From CATOSD01 sp965203135 (lineage in GTDB: Bacteria; Chloroflexota; Dehalococcoidia; Lucifugimonadales; CATOSD01), in assembly GCA_965203135.1 (NCBI GenBank), contig CBDBBO010000001.1, forward strand, positions 1,798,001 to 1,862,000: a DNA stretch of 64,000 nt, read 5' to 3'. The notes below the pieces were generated by a model. The model had not been told where the DNA came from, ran no database searches, and saw only the letters and a program-made list of their open reading frames with translations. The position numbers and the translations under genes were made by a program. Below are positions 27,371 to 36,846 of the stretch, one piece after another; the stretch's first letter is position 1, and every line of letters begins with the position of its first letter.

Positions 27371-30300
27371 CTAGCCGGGATCCGTGACGCTGACCACCAC
27401 CGTGGCCGTCGCCGCGCCGCCCCTGCCGTCGGCGGCCCGGACCGTCAGCGTGTGCGACGCCGCGGTCTTCCGGCTCAGCGCGCCCGCCACCGTGAGCGCG
27501 CCCGTGGCCGGGTCTATGGCGAACTCGCCGCCGTCGTTGCCCGCCGTGATGGAGTAGGACACCGCGTCGCCCGCGTCGGGGTCGGTCGCCGACACCGTTC
27601 CCACCGGCGTGCTCGTCGCCGCGTTCTCGGCCACGCTGAAGGCGTAGCTGGACGTGGCGAACACCGGCGCGCGGTTGGCGCAGTCGGGCAGACCCAGGTC
27701 CGCGAGGTCGTTGTTCGCCGCCTCCCGAAGCCCGAGGGGGACGCAGCCCGTAAGCGCGTTGCCCGCGAGGAACAGATAGTCGAGGTCGAGCCGAGCGAGG
27801 CCCGGGGGTATGGCGCCGATGAGCCGGTTGTCGGAGAGCCACAGCTCCTCCAACTCGGCCAGCTCGGCCAGCGCCGGGGGTATGGAGCCTGTCAGCCGGT
27901 TGTTGCTGAGGTTGAGTTCGGTCAACTCGGTGAGTTCTCCCAGCCGCGCGGGGACGGCGCCGCTCAGGTCGTTGCCGCTGAGGTAGAGCACCTGGAGGCT
28001 GGCGAGGCCGCCCAGTTCGGGCGGTATCTCGCCCGTCAGGTCGTTGTCGAACAGGTGGAGGTGCGTCAGGTTGGCGAGGCCGCCCAGCTCCGGCGGTATC
28101 CCGCCCGTGAGCCGGTTTGTGTCGAGGTCGAGCCTGGCCAGGTTGGAGAGTTGGCCCAGTTCGGGAGGTATCTTCCCTGTGAGCCGGTTGTCGAACAGGA
28201 AGAGGTGCTTGAGGTTGGAGAGTTGTCCCAGTTGTGGGGGGACCGGGCCGGTGAGAGCGTTCTCGTAGAGGTCTATCCTGGTCAGCCCGGTGAGCGCGCC
28301 CAGCGCCGGCGGTATGGAGCCGTCCAGGCCCAGTTCGGCGAGTCTGAGTTGTTGGACGCGGCCTCCCCGCACGCGCACGCCCTGCCAGTCGGTGATGGGG
28401 TTGTCGGCGCTCCAGTCGAGGCTGAATGAGCCCGCGAGCGTCCGCATGACGCCGTGGTAGAGGATGAGGCAGTCGGCGACCAGGTCTGCGCCGGTGTGCG
28501 GTAGGACCACCCCGTCGCGGCAGACGGAGGTCACCGCTATCACCACCTTGGCGGTGGCCGCGCCTCCGTCGGCGTCGGCGGCCCGGACGGTGAGGACGCG
28601 GGACGGCGCGGGTTCGAGGAAGAGTGGGCCAGCGACGCTGATGCGGCCCGTGGCCGAGTCTATGGCGAAGACTCCGGCGTCGTTGCCGGCCGTAATCGAG
28701 TACGACACCGCGCCGCCTTCGGGGTCGGTCGCGGACACCACACCCACCGGCGTTCCGGTGGCGGCGCCCGCATCGATGGTGAAGGCGTAGCTGGACGTGG
28801 CGAACACCGGGGGCCGAGAGCACGCGCCGGTCGTCGCCGTGGCGGTCGCGGACCATAGGCCGGCCTGTCGGTCGTAGGTGGTCCCGTCTCCGTACGCGCC
28901 CACCCGGAACTCGTATGTGGCGCCGCAGCGCAGGCCGGCCGCCTTGTGGGTCGTGCCCGTAACGCTGGCGTCCACGCTCTGCCACGCCTCTTGCCCGCTC
29001 TCGCGGCGCTGGACTTGGTAGCCCGACGCGCCGCTCACCGGGTTCCAGGACAGGTCGGCTGCGTCCATTGCCGACGGTGCGGCCGTCAGGCCGGTGGGAG
29101 CGGGCGCGTATGGCAGCGCCTCGCGTATGCGCAGCATCAGCTTGGCGCCGTCCTCCCACGACTGGGATGGCACGGGCCAACTCAGCGTGGCGTTGGGCGC
29201 GTCCACCGCGGCGTCCGACACCGACAGGGACAGAGACACCGTTCCGTCCAGCTCGATGAAGTCGAGCCTGTGGCCCGCGAGACCGGTGTGGGGGCTGAGC
29301 CTCATCTCGACGCTGCCGGATTCCCACGCGATGCGCTGGATGGTCGAGGTCGCGCCGTTGGTATCGGTGAACGACGCGAGCTTGAGGACGCCGTTGGCGC
29401 TGTCGGCGGCGACGGCGTTGCCGTCCGTGACGGGGTCGAAGAACGCCTCGTGGAGCGTGCCTTCGGGGGCGATGGCGCTGACCGTCCATTCGGTAACGAG
29501 AAAGGCGTTACACGGTATCATATTGGGTTCCAGGTCTTTTACGGTGAATCTGTAGTCCCCAGCCGGAATCGGTCGCACCGGCCTGAGAGACTGCGTGTAC
29601 CGTATGAAGTCAATTCCATCGGTGAGAACACCGTCGCGGTTCCAATCGTCGGGAGTCGTGGGGCCATCGACAGTCTCGAACAGGTCGGCGTCTCCGCCTT
29701 CGAGCGAGGTCTGCATTCTGGTGTCAGGGTAAATGCCAAACCCATCGCTCTCGAATATCACCGTGCCCGCGGGCGATCCGGACACCAGCCTGTGGGTGTC
29801 GAGGACAGCTCTGATACCCAACTTCCTGCCCTCGCTTTGGGCGTGCCGTTCCTCGCGCTCAGCTTGGTATTTGATGCTGACGCAATTCCTGTAAGCTTCA
29901 GAGCCGTCGCCTGCGTTCAACTCGGCGTTGATCGCAGCGATGCGGCTCTTCAACTCCCGAATGGTTATCGTAGGGGTGTCCTTGCCCGGCTCGGGCACGG
30001 CGAGCAGAAACTCCTGGTCGTCCCCCGTCGCGCTCGTCCCCGCGGACGGAAGCCACAACTTGCTATATCGGTCTTGCAGGCTGTACCTGTCCTGGTAGGG
30101 GCCGCCGATAGACAGGAAGTAGTCGTTGGCCCCCTGTACTGCCGCGCTGAAGATATCGTAATGGTCATCGCTATTGAGGAAGATGATCGCCTCGAGGTCG
30201 TCCCAGGTGGTAACCTTGTTGGCGGCGATGCCCGGCTCTGTGTCCTCGGCCTCACTCTGGGTGTCGTAGCCTCCACCCTGAATTGCGAATGCGGTAATGC

Positions 30301-30643
30301 TGCTCTCGCCGGACCCGCGCAGGTACTCGCTCACCGTCAGGTGAAACCTCAGGGCGACGTAGTGATAGTCGCTCCATTCTTCAGTCGTCGTCGTGGCAAT
30401 CTCACTCGTCGTCGTGGCCAACCGCGCCTTGACGATGGTGTCGGCATTCACTATCCGCTCTTCTATGGACTGCTCTCCGTGGTAGGGCTGCTTCGCGCCT
30501 GCGGCGGCCGGAGGGATGCCCGTGGACGGGGGCGGCGCAGGGGGCGCTGCGGGCGGCTCTGCCTGTTCGTCTGGTCGCGTGACCAGGGAACAGGCCAGCA
30601 GCGCGCAGGCCAGCAGCATCGCAATGATAAGTTGCGTCCTCAT
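27371..30643 (-). CDS. LRR/FN3/cadherin surface lipoprotein
   Basis: 1090 aa. The lipoprotein signal is MRTQLIIAMLLACALLAC, then a Pro/Ala linker. Next come a globular N-terminal region (about 50-430), an FN3 domain (LTAAPSAMDAADLSWNPV), and a cadherin-like domain (FATSSYAFTIDAGAATGTP). An LRR cap and about ten repeats of the IPPELGGLANLTHLHLF type follow, then a final cadherin-like domain (VPVFATSS-type, TLTVRAADGRGGAATA). ATG 30643 has GAGAGGG six bases upstream and leaves 35 bases after the preceding gene; the in-frame start at 30679 is less likely because it would put twelve residues ahead of a complete lipoprotein signal. Its LRR half is nearly identical in DNA to 17750-19180, marking a recent duplication or gene conversion. 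Confidence 0.85.
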   Translation of the reverse strand: MRTQLIIAMLLACALLACSLVTRPDEQAEPPAAPPAPPPSTGIPPAAAGAKQPYHGEQSIEERIVNADTIVKARLATTTSEIATTTTEEWSDYHYVALRFHLTVSEYLRGSGESSITAFAIQGGGYDTQSEAEDTEPGIAANKVTTWDDLEAIIFLNSDDHYDIFSAAVQGANDYFLSIGGPYQDRYSLQDRYSKLWLPSAGTSATGDDQEFLLAVPEPGKDTPTITIRELKSRIAAINAELNAGDGSEAYRNCVSIKYQAEREERHAQSEGRKLGIRAVLDTHRLVSGSPAGTVIFESDGFGIYPDTRMQTSLEGGDADLFETVDGPTTPDDWNRDGVLTDGIDFIRYTQSLRPVRPIPAGDYRFTVKDLEPNMIPCNAFLVTEWTVSAIAPEGTLHEAFFDPVTDGNAVAADSANGVLKLASFTDTNGATSTIQRIAWESGSVEMRLSPHTGLAGHRLDFIELDGTVSLSLSVSDAAVDAPNATLSWPVPSQSWEDGAKLMLRIREALPYAPAPTGLTAAPSAMDAADLSWNPVSGASGYQVQRRESGQEAWQSVDASVTGTTHKAAGLRCGATYEFRVGAYGDGTTYDRQAGLWSATATATTGACSRPPVFATSSYAFTIDAGAATGTPVGVVSATDPEGGAVSYSITAGNDAGVFAIDSATGRISVAGPLFLEPAPSRVLTVRAADADGGAATAKVVIAVTSVCRDGVVLPHTGADLVADCLILYHGVMRTLAGSFSLDWSADNPITDWQGVRVRGGRVQQLRLAELGLDGSIPPALGALTGLTRIDLYENALTGPVPPQLGQLSNLKHLFLFDNRLTGKIPPELGQLSNLARLDLDTNRLTGGIPPELGGLANLTHLHLFDNDLTGEIPPELGGLASLQVLYLSGNDLSGAVPARLGELTELTELNLSNNRLTGSIPPALAELAELEELWLSDNRLIGAIPPGLARLDLDYLFLAGNALTGCVPLGLREAANNDLADLGLPDCANRAPVFATSSYAFSVAENAATSTPVGTVSATDPDAGDAVSYSITAGNDGGEFAIDPATGALTVAGALSRKTAASHTLTVRAADGRGGAATATVVVSVTDPG

Positions 30644-30678
30644 GGCTACCCTCTCAACTTCAGGTGTCTCTCGGAGCA

Positions 30679-33600
30679 CTACTTCGCGGCGTGACTTGAA
30701 TGGCGCCTGTAGATGGCCTCGAGCTGCGCGATGTCCGTGTCCTGTATGCTCTTGGCATCCCAGTACGCATTCATTATGGCAAGCTCGGCGTTTAGTTGTG
30801 GGTCATAGTTTGTAGACGGGTGGGGACCCCGAACTGAGTAGAAGTCCGGCAGACCCAGTGTGTGTCCTAGCTCGTGGAGCGCCAGATGCTCGGCATGAAC
30901 AAAGTAAATGCGGGGCGGGCCCCGTGTTATCCGTATGCCGCTCAGGTTCGGGTTGCTCGTCCATACATACCTTATCTGCTCGGCAGGCAAACACGGATTG
31001 AGAGGGCTGTCACACCCATAGGGCGGGTCTTCGAAGATCACGTCCATGTTCGTGATGTGGCCGCCTACACCGTCGCGTGTGGGTATGGGCGTACCGGTCA
31101 GAGCTACACAGGCGTGGCTGCTCCCGCATCCGGTAAGGTTGTCTCTGGGCGAGCTCGGGGCCACAGTCTTGATGGTGGCTGTGTACCCGTCAGAATTGCG
31201 GCTGCGGCAGTCGTTGTCGGCGGTATCGCATATGCTCAGGACGGGGTTGATGCTGGTGTTCCACTGGGCAATCGCCGTCGGTATCGCGGTCTCAAGGCTC
31301 ATCTCAGAAATGGCGCCTATGGTATAGCCGACGGTGTGGTCGGCCTGGTGCCCCCACGCGTGCGTTGGTTCTTCCGCCAAGAGCCCCGCGCTCGTGGCCG
31401 CGGGGCCGCTGCCCGAACCGTTATGACCCTTGACGGAGAACGTGTAGTCGGTTCCCGGAACCAGTCCGAGCACGTTGAGGGAGAATGTGGCTGGGAAGCG
31501 GGCGCTTCCAGGGCTGACCTCTACCCAGGGGAAGTTCGGTATCTGGGATACGGTATGGGGTCCACTGGCGAAGCTGAACTCCAACGATGGGCTGTGGGGC
31601 GTCGCCCTGACCATGTAGGACGATGCGTTGGCGACACTTGGCACCCATTCAAGCAGAAAGCCCCTGTACCCTATCAGGTGGCTGACTGTCGGAGTGGGCG
31701 GCGCCGCCAAAGGCGATTCATCAGTAACGGTCGTCGAGACCACGTTGGATTCGGCGGACTTACCCTGCACGCTCTGGGCCTTTATCCTGTGCTCGTATTC
31801 CTCGCCGGGAGTAAGCCCGCTGACAACGACCTGGATCCTGCCGCCGCTAGTGGTTATTGAGCCTATGGTCACGCCATCATGCGGTAGCCTCCTCCATCCG
31901 GAGTCGAGCGGATTCAGGGTCGGGAAAAGCTGCTCTACGTGGTAGTTGCCGTCCAGATCATCGGCGACGTCGGGATTGGGAACGGGGTCCCAAGAGAGCG
32001 TTAACTGCCTGTATTGCATCGCCACGTACTGGCCTTGCAGGTTCTGTGGGGCCGGCCTCAGGTTGACGGTGACTTCGCTCGAATCGGCGGTCTGGCTGTC
32101 TCTGACGGCTCGAATGATGAACATGTGATACTCAGCGGTGTCGAGGCCATCGACCATCGTTGTGGTTACGCCGCTTCCCAGGACCTGAATCGTGGTGTAG
32201 ACACAAGGGCCGGGCGGGATGCGACGGCTCCTGCAATGTCGCACCTCATAGCCCGTCGCGTCTGATACAGCGTCCCAGTCGAGGCTGACGGTACCCGCAG
32301 TCCTTGTAAGTGTGTAGGTGAGATTTTCAGGCATTTCGAGTGGCGGCGGCTCCACCGTCACCGTGAATTGGTTGAATGCCCACAGTGTGCCGGGCCGGTT
32401 GGGAGGCCCGTCCCACGCAATGACCGTGACCGGCACGGAGCCTGCGGATAACGCGCCAAGTGTAAGATCGCTTCCGCTAAGGGTGGGATTCACGACGCTA
32501 GTGTCCCCCGACGTGACCGTGTAGATGAGAAAGGTTCCATCAGGGTCGCTGAAGGTATCAGTCAGGTCGACAGTAGTGGAGTCGCCGGCGGTCATCGTCA
32601 TGGCGGCGATCGGCGAATCTACAAACGGCGGCTCGTTGACATTGGTGACGGTGACGGTCACGTCCAGATCACCACTGGAACTGCCGTCGCTGGCCGTGAC
32701 CGTGACCAGGTATTCGTTGTCTTGGCCGTCGTCGGTGGGATTCTCGAAGTCGGGGGTATTGTTGAAGTTGAGTTTGCCGTCGGAGGTGATGTTGAAGACG
32801 CCTGCATCGGTGCCGCTTAACGACCAGCTTATGGACCTGCCGCATGAAACCGAAGCGTCGTAGGTCGCCACCTCGTCGTCACCGTTCTCGGCATAGTTCG
32901 GTGAGGCCGGACCGTCGATGACCGGTGCCGAATACGTATCGTTGTCCAGATGGGTGATGCGGGACACGTTCGGCGAACCGTCCACGACTCCACTCGGCCG
33001 CCTGCCGAAGGTCAGTTCTACCTGCTCGTTCGCACAGTTCCTGTCGTTCGGGGCTACGTAGGGGAAGGTATTCCTCGTGGCGTTATTGCCGAAGGTCACC
33101 GTGCGGTTGGTCCCCGGGGTCGCAATTACTATTACACTCACGGTACGGCCCGGCGCCCTGCTCAGCGTGACTTCGATGTGCCCGGTCGTACCCTCGTTCA
33201 CCGTGTAATTCCTGGAGCGGAACATCACACAGACTTCGTCATCGGCAATTACGATTTCCGAATCGTCCTGCGTGTCTTGCGTAGGCTCGGACACGTGAGA
33301 CGGTAGGTTTCCTATGCTCAGTTCTATCCTCTCGTTCACACAATCGCCGTCGTGGTTGGTGCTGACAGTGAACGACTCTTCGGTATCGTGAGGCTCGAAT
33401 GTCAGCTCGCCCCTGGTCAGGCCGCTCACGCTGTAGTCGTTGCCTTCGGCCGTATCCGCGGTTACCGACACGGGTATTCTGAGTCTGTGCCCGGTCGGAT
33501 GGCTGAGATTGACCGTGACAACCGCGTTCGCTCCCTCGTTGACGTCGTATGTCTCGCTGCTGAACTCTACGGTCGGGTCCGCGACGTTCAGGAAGTGGTC

Positions 33601-34200
33601 GTGCAGACCGGATGAGGCGATGGCGTTGCCGCCCACCTCTTCCACCCACGCCCAGAGGTATGACCCCGGCGCCGCGCAGCCGTAGGCCTTGTAGCTGCTG
33701 GTGGCCGAGGTCGCGCCCCGTATGGTCTCGGTCTCTTTGAAGTCGGTGCAGCCTCGGTTGAACGCCGCGCTTACTCCGTTCAGCACGACTGTGTTCAGTT
33801 CGTATGTCTTGCCGCTGCTGAGTCCCGTCGCGCTGACCGTGAACTCGTCTTCCGGACCGCCCGGTATCAGGTCCGCCGAAGTGACGTCGTCGAGAGTCAC
33901 CGTGAGCGGCGCCTGTCCGACTAGTCCTCGTGGAGTGACGGTTACGCTCTCTTCCTCGATTACGTGTTCGGTGCCGGACGCGACCAGCCGCACGTAGCCG
34001 TCGCCGACCGAGCAGGCGTTCAGTGTGACCCAGGTGGGCGCGGCGGCGGGCTGGGTGGCTCCGGGCGTGGCGCCGTCGCACGCCTGGCCTTCCGGCGTGA
34101 AGTGCTCGCTGTAGTGGATTTCGACTTCCGTACCGAACGGGTCCACGTGCAAGCCGACGGCGAGCGTCGTCTGCCCCACCTGCACCACGCCCGGCACCAC
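30679..34200 (-). CDS. Calx-beta/FN3 metzincin-like protein lacking its signal peptide
   Basis: 1173 codons, paralogous to 23206-27246. The domains run in the same order to a C-terminal protease domain with HELGHTLGLPD near residue 1110, an AIMNAYWD Met-turn and an IAQLEAIYRRH end. The HExxHxxGxxD form is that of snapalysin-type metzincins, so this copy keeps a plausible metal site. The reading frame is homologous upstream through GIETVRAQEG, but the segment coding the start codon and signal peptide of the paralogue (about 127 bases, 27164-27290) is missing. The frame then runs to a TAG without a usable ATG, GTG or TTG. The first start codon left is GTG 34200. It is probably unexported and decaying, though the rest is intact. 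Confidence 0.75.
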   Translation of the reverse strand: MVPGVVQVGQTTLAVGLHVDPFGTEVEIHYSEHFTPEGQACDGATPGATQPAAAPTWVTLNACSVGDGYVRLVASGTEHVIEEESVTVTPRGLVGQAPLTVTLDDVTSADLIPGGPEDEFTVSATGLSSGKTYELNTVVLNGVSAAFNRGCTDFKETETIRGATSATSSYKAYGCAAPGSYLWAWVEEVGGNAIASSGLHDHFLNVADPTVEFSSETYDVNEGANAVVTVNLSHPTGHRLRIPVSVTADTAEGNDYSVSGLTRGELTFEPHDTEESFTVSTNHDGDCVNERIELSIGNLPSHVSEPTQDTQDDSEIVIADDEVCVMFRSRNYTVNEGTTGHIEVTLSRAPGRTVSVIVIATPGTNRTVTFGNNATRNTFPYVAPNDRNCANEQVELTFGRRPSGVVDGSPNVSRITHLDNDTYSAPVIDGPASPNYAENGDDEVATYDASVSCGRSISWSLSGTDAGVFNITSDGKLNFNNTPDFENPTDDGQDNEYLVTVTASDGSSSGDLDVTVTVTNVNEPPFVDSPIAAMTMTAGDSTTVDLTDTFSDPDGTFLIYTVTSGDTSVVNPTLSGSDLTLGALSAGSVPVTVIAWDGPPNRPGTLWAFNQFTVTVEPPPLEMPENLTYTLTRTAGTVSLDWDAVSDATGYEVRHCRSRRIPPGPCVYTTIQVLGSGVTTTMVDGLDTAEYHMFIIRAVRDSQTADSSEVTVNLRPAPQNLQGQYVAMQYRQLTLSWDPVPNPDVADDLDGNYHVEQLFPTLNPLDSGWRRLPHDGVTIGSITTSGGRIQVVVSGLTPGEEYEHRIKAQSVQGKSAESNVVSTTVTDESPLAAPPTPTVSHLIGYRGFLLEWVPSVANASSYMVRATPHSPSLEFSFASGPHTVSQIPNFPWVEVSPGSARFPATFSLNVLGLVPGTDYTFSVKGHNGSGSGPAATSAGLLAEEPTHAWGHQADHTVGYTIGAISEMSLETAIPTAIAQWNTSINPVLSICDTADNDCRSRNSDGYTATIKTVAPSSPRDNLTGCGSSHACVALTGTPIPTRDGVGGHITNMDVIFEDPPYGCDSPLNPCLPAEQIRYVWTSNPNLSGIRITRGPPRIYFVHAEHLALHELGHTLGLPDFYSVRGPHPSTNYDPQLNAELAIMNAYWDAKSIQDTDIAQLEAIYRRHSSHAAK

Positions 34201-34370
34201 TACCAGTTCTCCGGTGGGCGTAGAGGTCGCGGTAGACCCCTCCTGCGCCCGTACCGTCTCTATCCCATTCGACGGGCCTGCGGGAAGCGGCCCGCCAAGC
34301 GCAGTATACCCGCCCGCCAGAGGCGTCGCAACGGCACGCCGCGGGGCGCGGGCTGCGGCAGTCTACCGGC
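34201..34370. other. remnant 5' region of the truncated metzincin-like gene
   Basis: 34201-34266 is still in frame and homologous to the signal-peptide-proximal part of the paralogue. 34290-34350 matches the paralogue's upstream DNA (27291-27350: GTCGCAACGGC and flanks). The intervening signal-peptide region has been deleted. Confidence 0.6.
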
Positions 34371-35435
34371 TCAGCGTCCTCGCGACCATGGGCGCCTCCG
34401 CGCGCTCGCCAAATGCCTCGTCACCAACACCAGGCCGCCGACGATGAGGACGCTGAGGTAGGTGATCGAGCGGTCGACGAGGGCGATGGAGACGGCCTCG
34501 TGTCGGGCGAGGCTGAGCGCGAGCAGACCGGTCACGCCGGGCTCGACGGCCCCCACTCCTCCCGGTGTCGGCACGGTGCTCAGCAGCGCGTGGGCCAGCG
34601 CCACGATGGCCAGCATGGGCAGCCCGACCTCCGCGCCTAGCGCCTGCACGACGAAGCCGAGCCGCGCGATTTCCATGAGCCAGCCCAGCAGGCCCAGCGT
34701 GAACAGCGTGGGCAGTTGCTTGAAGCTGCCGAACGCCCCGCTCCGGAAGCTCAGGAAGGCCGCCTCGAGCCGCTGGGGCAGCAGCCGCGCCAGCCGAGCG
34801 CCGAACGCCTTGATGGCGATGACCAGCGCGGCGAGCGCGACGGTCATCAGCGCGGCCATCGCGGCGGCCCTGAACACCAGGCTCCTCGCGTCCGGCGTGT
34901 CAGCGGTCAACGCCAGCGCCAGCACGCTCACGGCGACGATGGCGGCGACTGTGGCCATGTCCATCACGCGCTCGGCCAACACCGTGCCCAGGCTCCACGA
35001 GAAGCCGGCACGCGACTCCTGGGAGAACAGGTAGGCGCGGTAGGCGTCGCCGAGCCTGAGCCACGCGATGGAGTTGACGAACCAGCCGGCCACGATGAGC
35101 GAGGCGCACCGGACCGCCGAGGGCAGCCGCGTGTCCGGGCCGTCCTCCAGTCCCGCGTTCTTTGCGAGAAGCCGCCAGCGCAGTCCGCGGAACGCGAAGC
35201 TGACGTAGTACAGCACCAGGGCCAGCGCGTACAGCCGCGGGTCCATGGAGCGCAGGTTCTCCAGGGTCGCGCCCCAGTCGAGATCGAAGCGCGTCGACAG
35301 AAAGACGACGAAAGCCGCGGCCACCGCGAAGGACAGCAGCGTCGGCAGCGAGAGGACTCGCCGCCGCAGCGACATGGCGGGCGCGGAGTCCTGGCTAGGG
35401 CCGGTCTCTCCGCTTCCGAGGTTCGGTTCGCTCAC
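34371..35435 (-). CDS. polytopic membrane protein, LPG-synthase-TM / flippase-like, second copy
   Basis: 354 aa with about eight membrane segments, the same family as 6483-7526: SFAFRGLRWRLLAK, VLAERVMDMATV, and the late TVPTPGGVGAVEPGVTG loop. The N-terminal 25 residues are polar. The start is GTG at 35433-35435, overlapping the rsmG stop by four bases (GTGA), so it is co-translated with rsmG. The loop with PGGVGAVE is the best family marker. A lipid-related transport role is inferred from the family. Confidence 0.83.
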   Translation of the reverse strand: MSEPNLGSGETGPSQDSAPAMSLRRRVLSLPTLLSFAVAAAFVVFLSTRFDLDWGATLENLRSMDPRLYALALVLYYVSFAFRGLRWRLLAKNAGLEDGPDTRLPSAVRCASLIVAGWFVNSIAWLRLGDAYRAYLFSQESRAGFSWSLGTVLAERVMDMATVAAIVAVSVLALALTADTPDARSLVFRAAAMAALMTVALAALVIAIKAFGARLARLLPQRLEAAFLSFRSGAFGSFKQLPTLFTLGLLGWLMEIARLGFVVQALGAEVGLPMLAIVALAHALLSTVPTPGGVGAVEPGVTGLLALSLARHEAVSIALVDRSITYLSVLIVGGLVLVTRHLASARRRPWSRGR

Positions 35436-36211
35436 AGCGGGCGCTTGCCCGGTATGCCGGGCCTACGGGGGTAGCGGTCCGGGGTGGGGGCCACCTTGTC
35501 CAGCACGACCAGGGCGCGGGGACGGTCCAGTCCGGGCACGTCGACGCTCCTGACCTCGCGGATGGCGCCGCCGAGGGTGCGGACGGCGGTCTCGGCGGCG
35601 GCGGCCTCGGCGTCGGCGTCCGCTCCCTTGGATGCGACGACCACGCCCCCGACCCGGCAGAGCGGCAGGGTGAGCTCGGCGAGCGCGTTCAGCCTGGCGA
35701 CGCCGCGCGCGGTCACGACGTCGAACGCCTCGCGCGCCAGCGGGTCGCGGCCCAGCGTCTCGGCGCGGCAGGCCAGCACCTCAACTCCGTCCAGGCCCAG
35801 TGACTCTCCCAGCCCGCGCAGGAAGTCGGCCTTCTTGCGGGTGGCCTCCACGAGGGTAACGCGAAGGGACGGTTCGGCTATCAGCAGCGCGATGCCCGGC
35901 AGGCCCGCGCCGCTGCCCACGTCGGCCAGGCGGCCCGACCGCAGCAGCGCGGGCGGGATGGCCGCCAGCACGCTGAGCGAGTCGAGATAGTGTACGGCCT
36001 GCGCTCGTTCCCAGTCGGCTACGGAGGTGAGGTTGGCGCGGCGGTTCCCGCGCTCCAGCTCCCGGTGGTAGCGCCGGAAGGTGTCGAGCTGCGCCGGCGT
36101 GAGCGGGACGCCGAGCCGTTCCGCGCCCTCGCGCAGCGCCGTCGCGTCCTTCGTTTCAGTCGGCGTTTCATTCGGCGGGGGCGCGGCGGCGCGCCGTGAG
36201 TGTTCGATCAT
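35432..36211 (-). CDS. rsmG: RsmG, 16S rRNA (guanine-527-N7) methyltransferase
   Basis: 259 aa. The SAM-binding motif is LADVGSGAGLPGIAL, preceded by NLTSVADWERAQAVHYLDSL (family-typical YHIxDSL region) and followed by VTLVEATRKKADFL, DVVTARGVARLNALAEL and the late strand VVVASKGAD. RsmG methylates G527 of 16S rRNA in the cytoplasm. The frame is open upstream, but those codons overlap the acetyltransferase gene; ATG 36211 starts the protein at its natural length. About 25 N-terminal residues (Pro/Thr-rich) precede the conserved fold. Confidence 0.94.
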   Translation of the reverse strand: MIEHSRRAAAPPPNETPTETKDATALREGAERLGVPLTPAQLDTFRRYHRELERGNRRANLTSVADWERAQAVHYLDSLSVLAAIPPALLRSGRLADVGSGAGLPGIALLIAEPSLRVTLVEATRKKADFLRGLGESLGLDGVEVLACRAETLGRDPLAREAFDVVTARGVARLNALAELTLPLCRVGGVVVASKGADADAEAAAAETAVRTLGGAIREVRSVDVPGLDRPRALVVLDKVAPTPDRYPRRPGIPGKRPL

Positions 36212-36234
36212 TCGGTGCGGATGGCCGGCGGCGC

Positions 36235-36792
36235 TCAGCCCTGGCGGGCGTACTCTGTCGCCAGCATCCCCATCACCACCGAGTCGAACCGCGAACCCTC
36301 GTGCGGGCGGCTCTTTCGCAGCGTTCCCTCGTGTACGAACCCGAGGTGGCGGAACAGCGTGAGTGCGGCTGCGTTGTACTCCGGAATGTCCGCCCAGACG
36401 CGGTACAGCCCGTAATCGTCGAACGCCTTCTCCAGCGCGGCGCGCATGGCCGTGGTGCCGAAGCCGTGATGCCACATGTCCTTGCGTCCGATGAGTATCG
36501 ATATCTGCCCGTCGCCCAGCGATTCCTCGATGGCCAGATGAATCTCGCCAATGTGCTCGTCGTTCTCGCTGTAGATGGACAGGATGCGATGCTCGGGGTC
36601 GTCGAAGATTCGCCGCCACTCCTCATCGGAGACGTCCAGCACCTCGTTCGGATGGTATCCCAGGTGCGCGGGGTCGCCGTAGGAGTAGCGTCCGAACCAG
36701 CTCTCCGCCACCTCGTCGTCGTCCAGCCAGGTGCGTATGCGGGACACGTCCTCCCGGGTCACGTCCCTCAGCGTAACGTGATGTTGTTCCAT
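36235..36792 (-). CDS. GNAT-family N-acetyltransferase (RimJ/RimL type)
   Basis: 185 aa. It begins VTLRDVTREDVSRIRTWLDD, the usual RimL-type N-terminus, and has the acetyl-CoA loop region QISILIGRKDMWHHGFGTTA and the late NAAALTLFRHLGFVHEG motif. The family acetylates protein N-termini, polyamines or small amines; the substrate is not evident. A perfect AGGAGGT ribosome site lies six bases before ATG 36792. It ends 23 bases before rsmG. Confidence 0.9.
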   Translation of the reverse strand: MEQHHVTLRDVTREDVSRIRTWLDDDEVAESWFGRYSYGDPAHLGYHPNEVLDVSDEEWRRIFDDPEHRILSIYSENDEHIGEIHLAIEESLGDGQISILIGRKDMWHHGFGTTAMRAALEKAFDDYGLYRVWADIPEYNAAALTLFRHLGFVHEGTLRKSRPHEGSRFDSVVMGMLATEYARQG

Positions 36793-36846
36793 TGGTTACC
36801 TCCTGGGTGTACAGCCGCGACACCCGCGTCCCCTGTCCTACCCGTT

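Noticed and set aside
35432..36619. Extended RsmG start 136 codons upstream
   Set aside because: The extra codons overlap the acetyltransferase gene out of frame and have no homology; ATG 36211 gives the family length.
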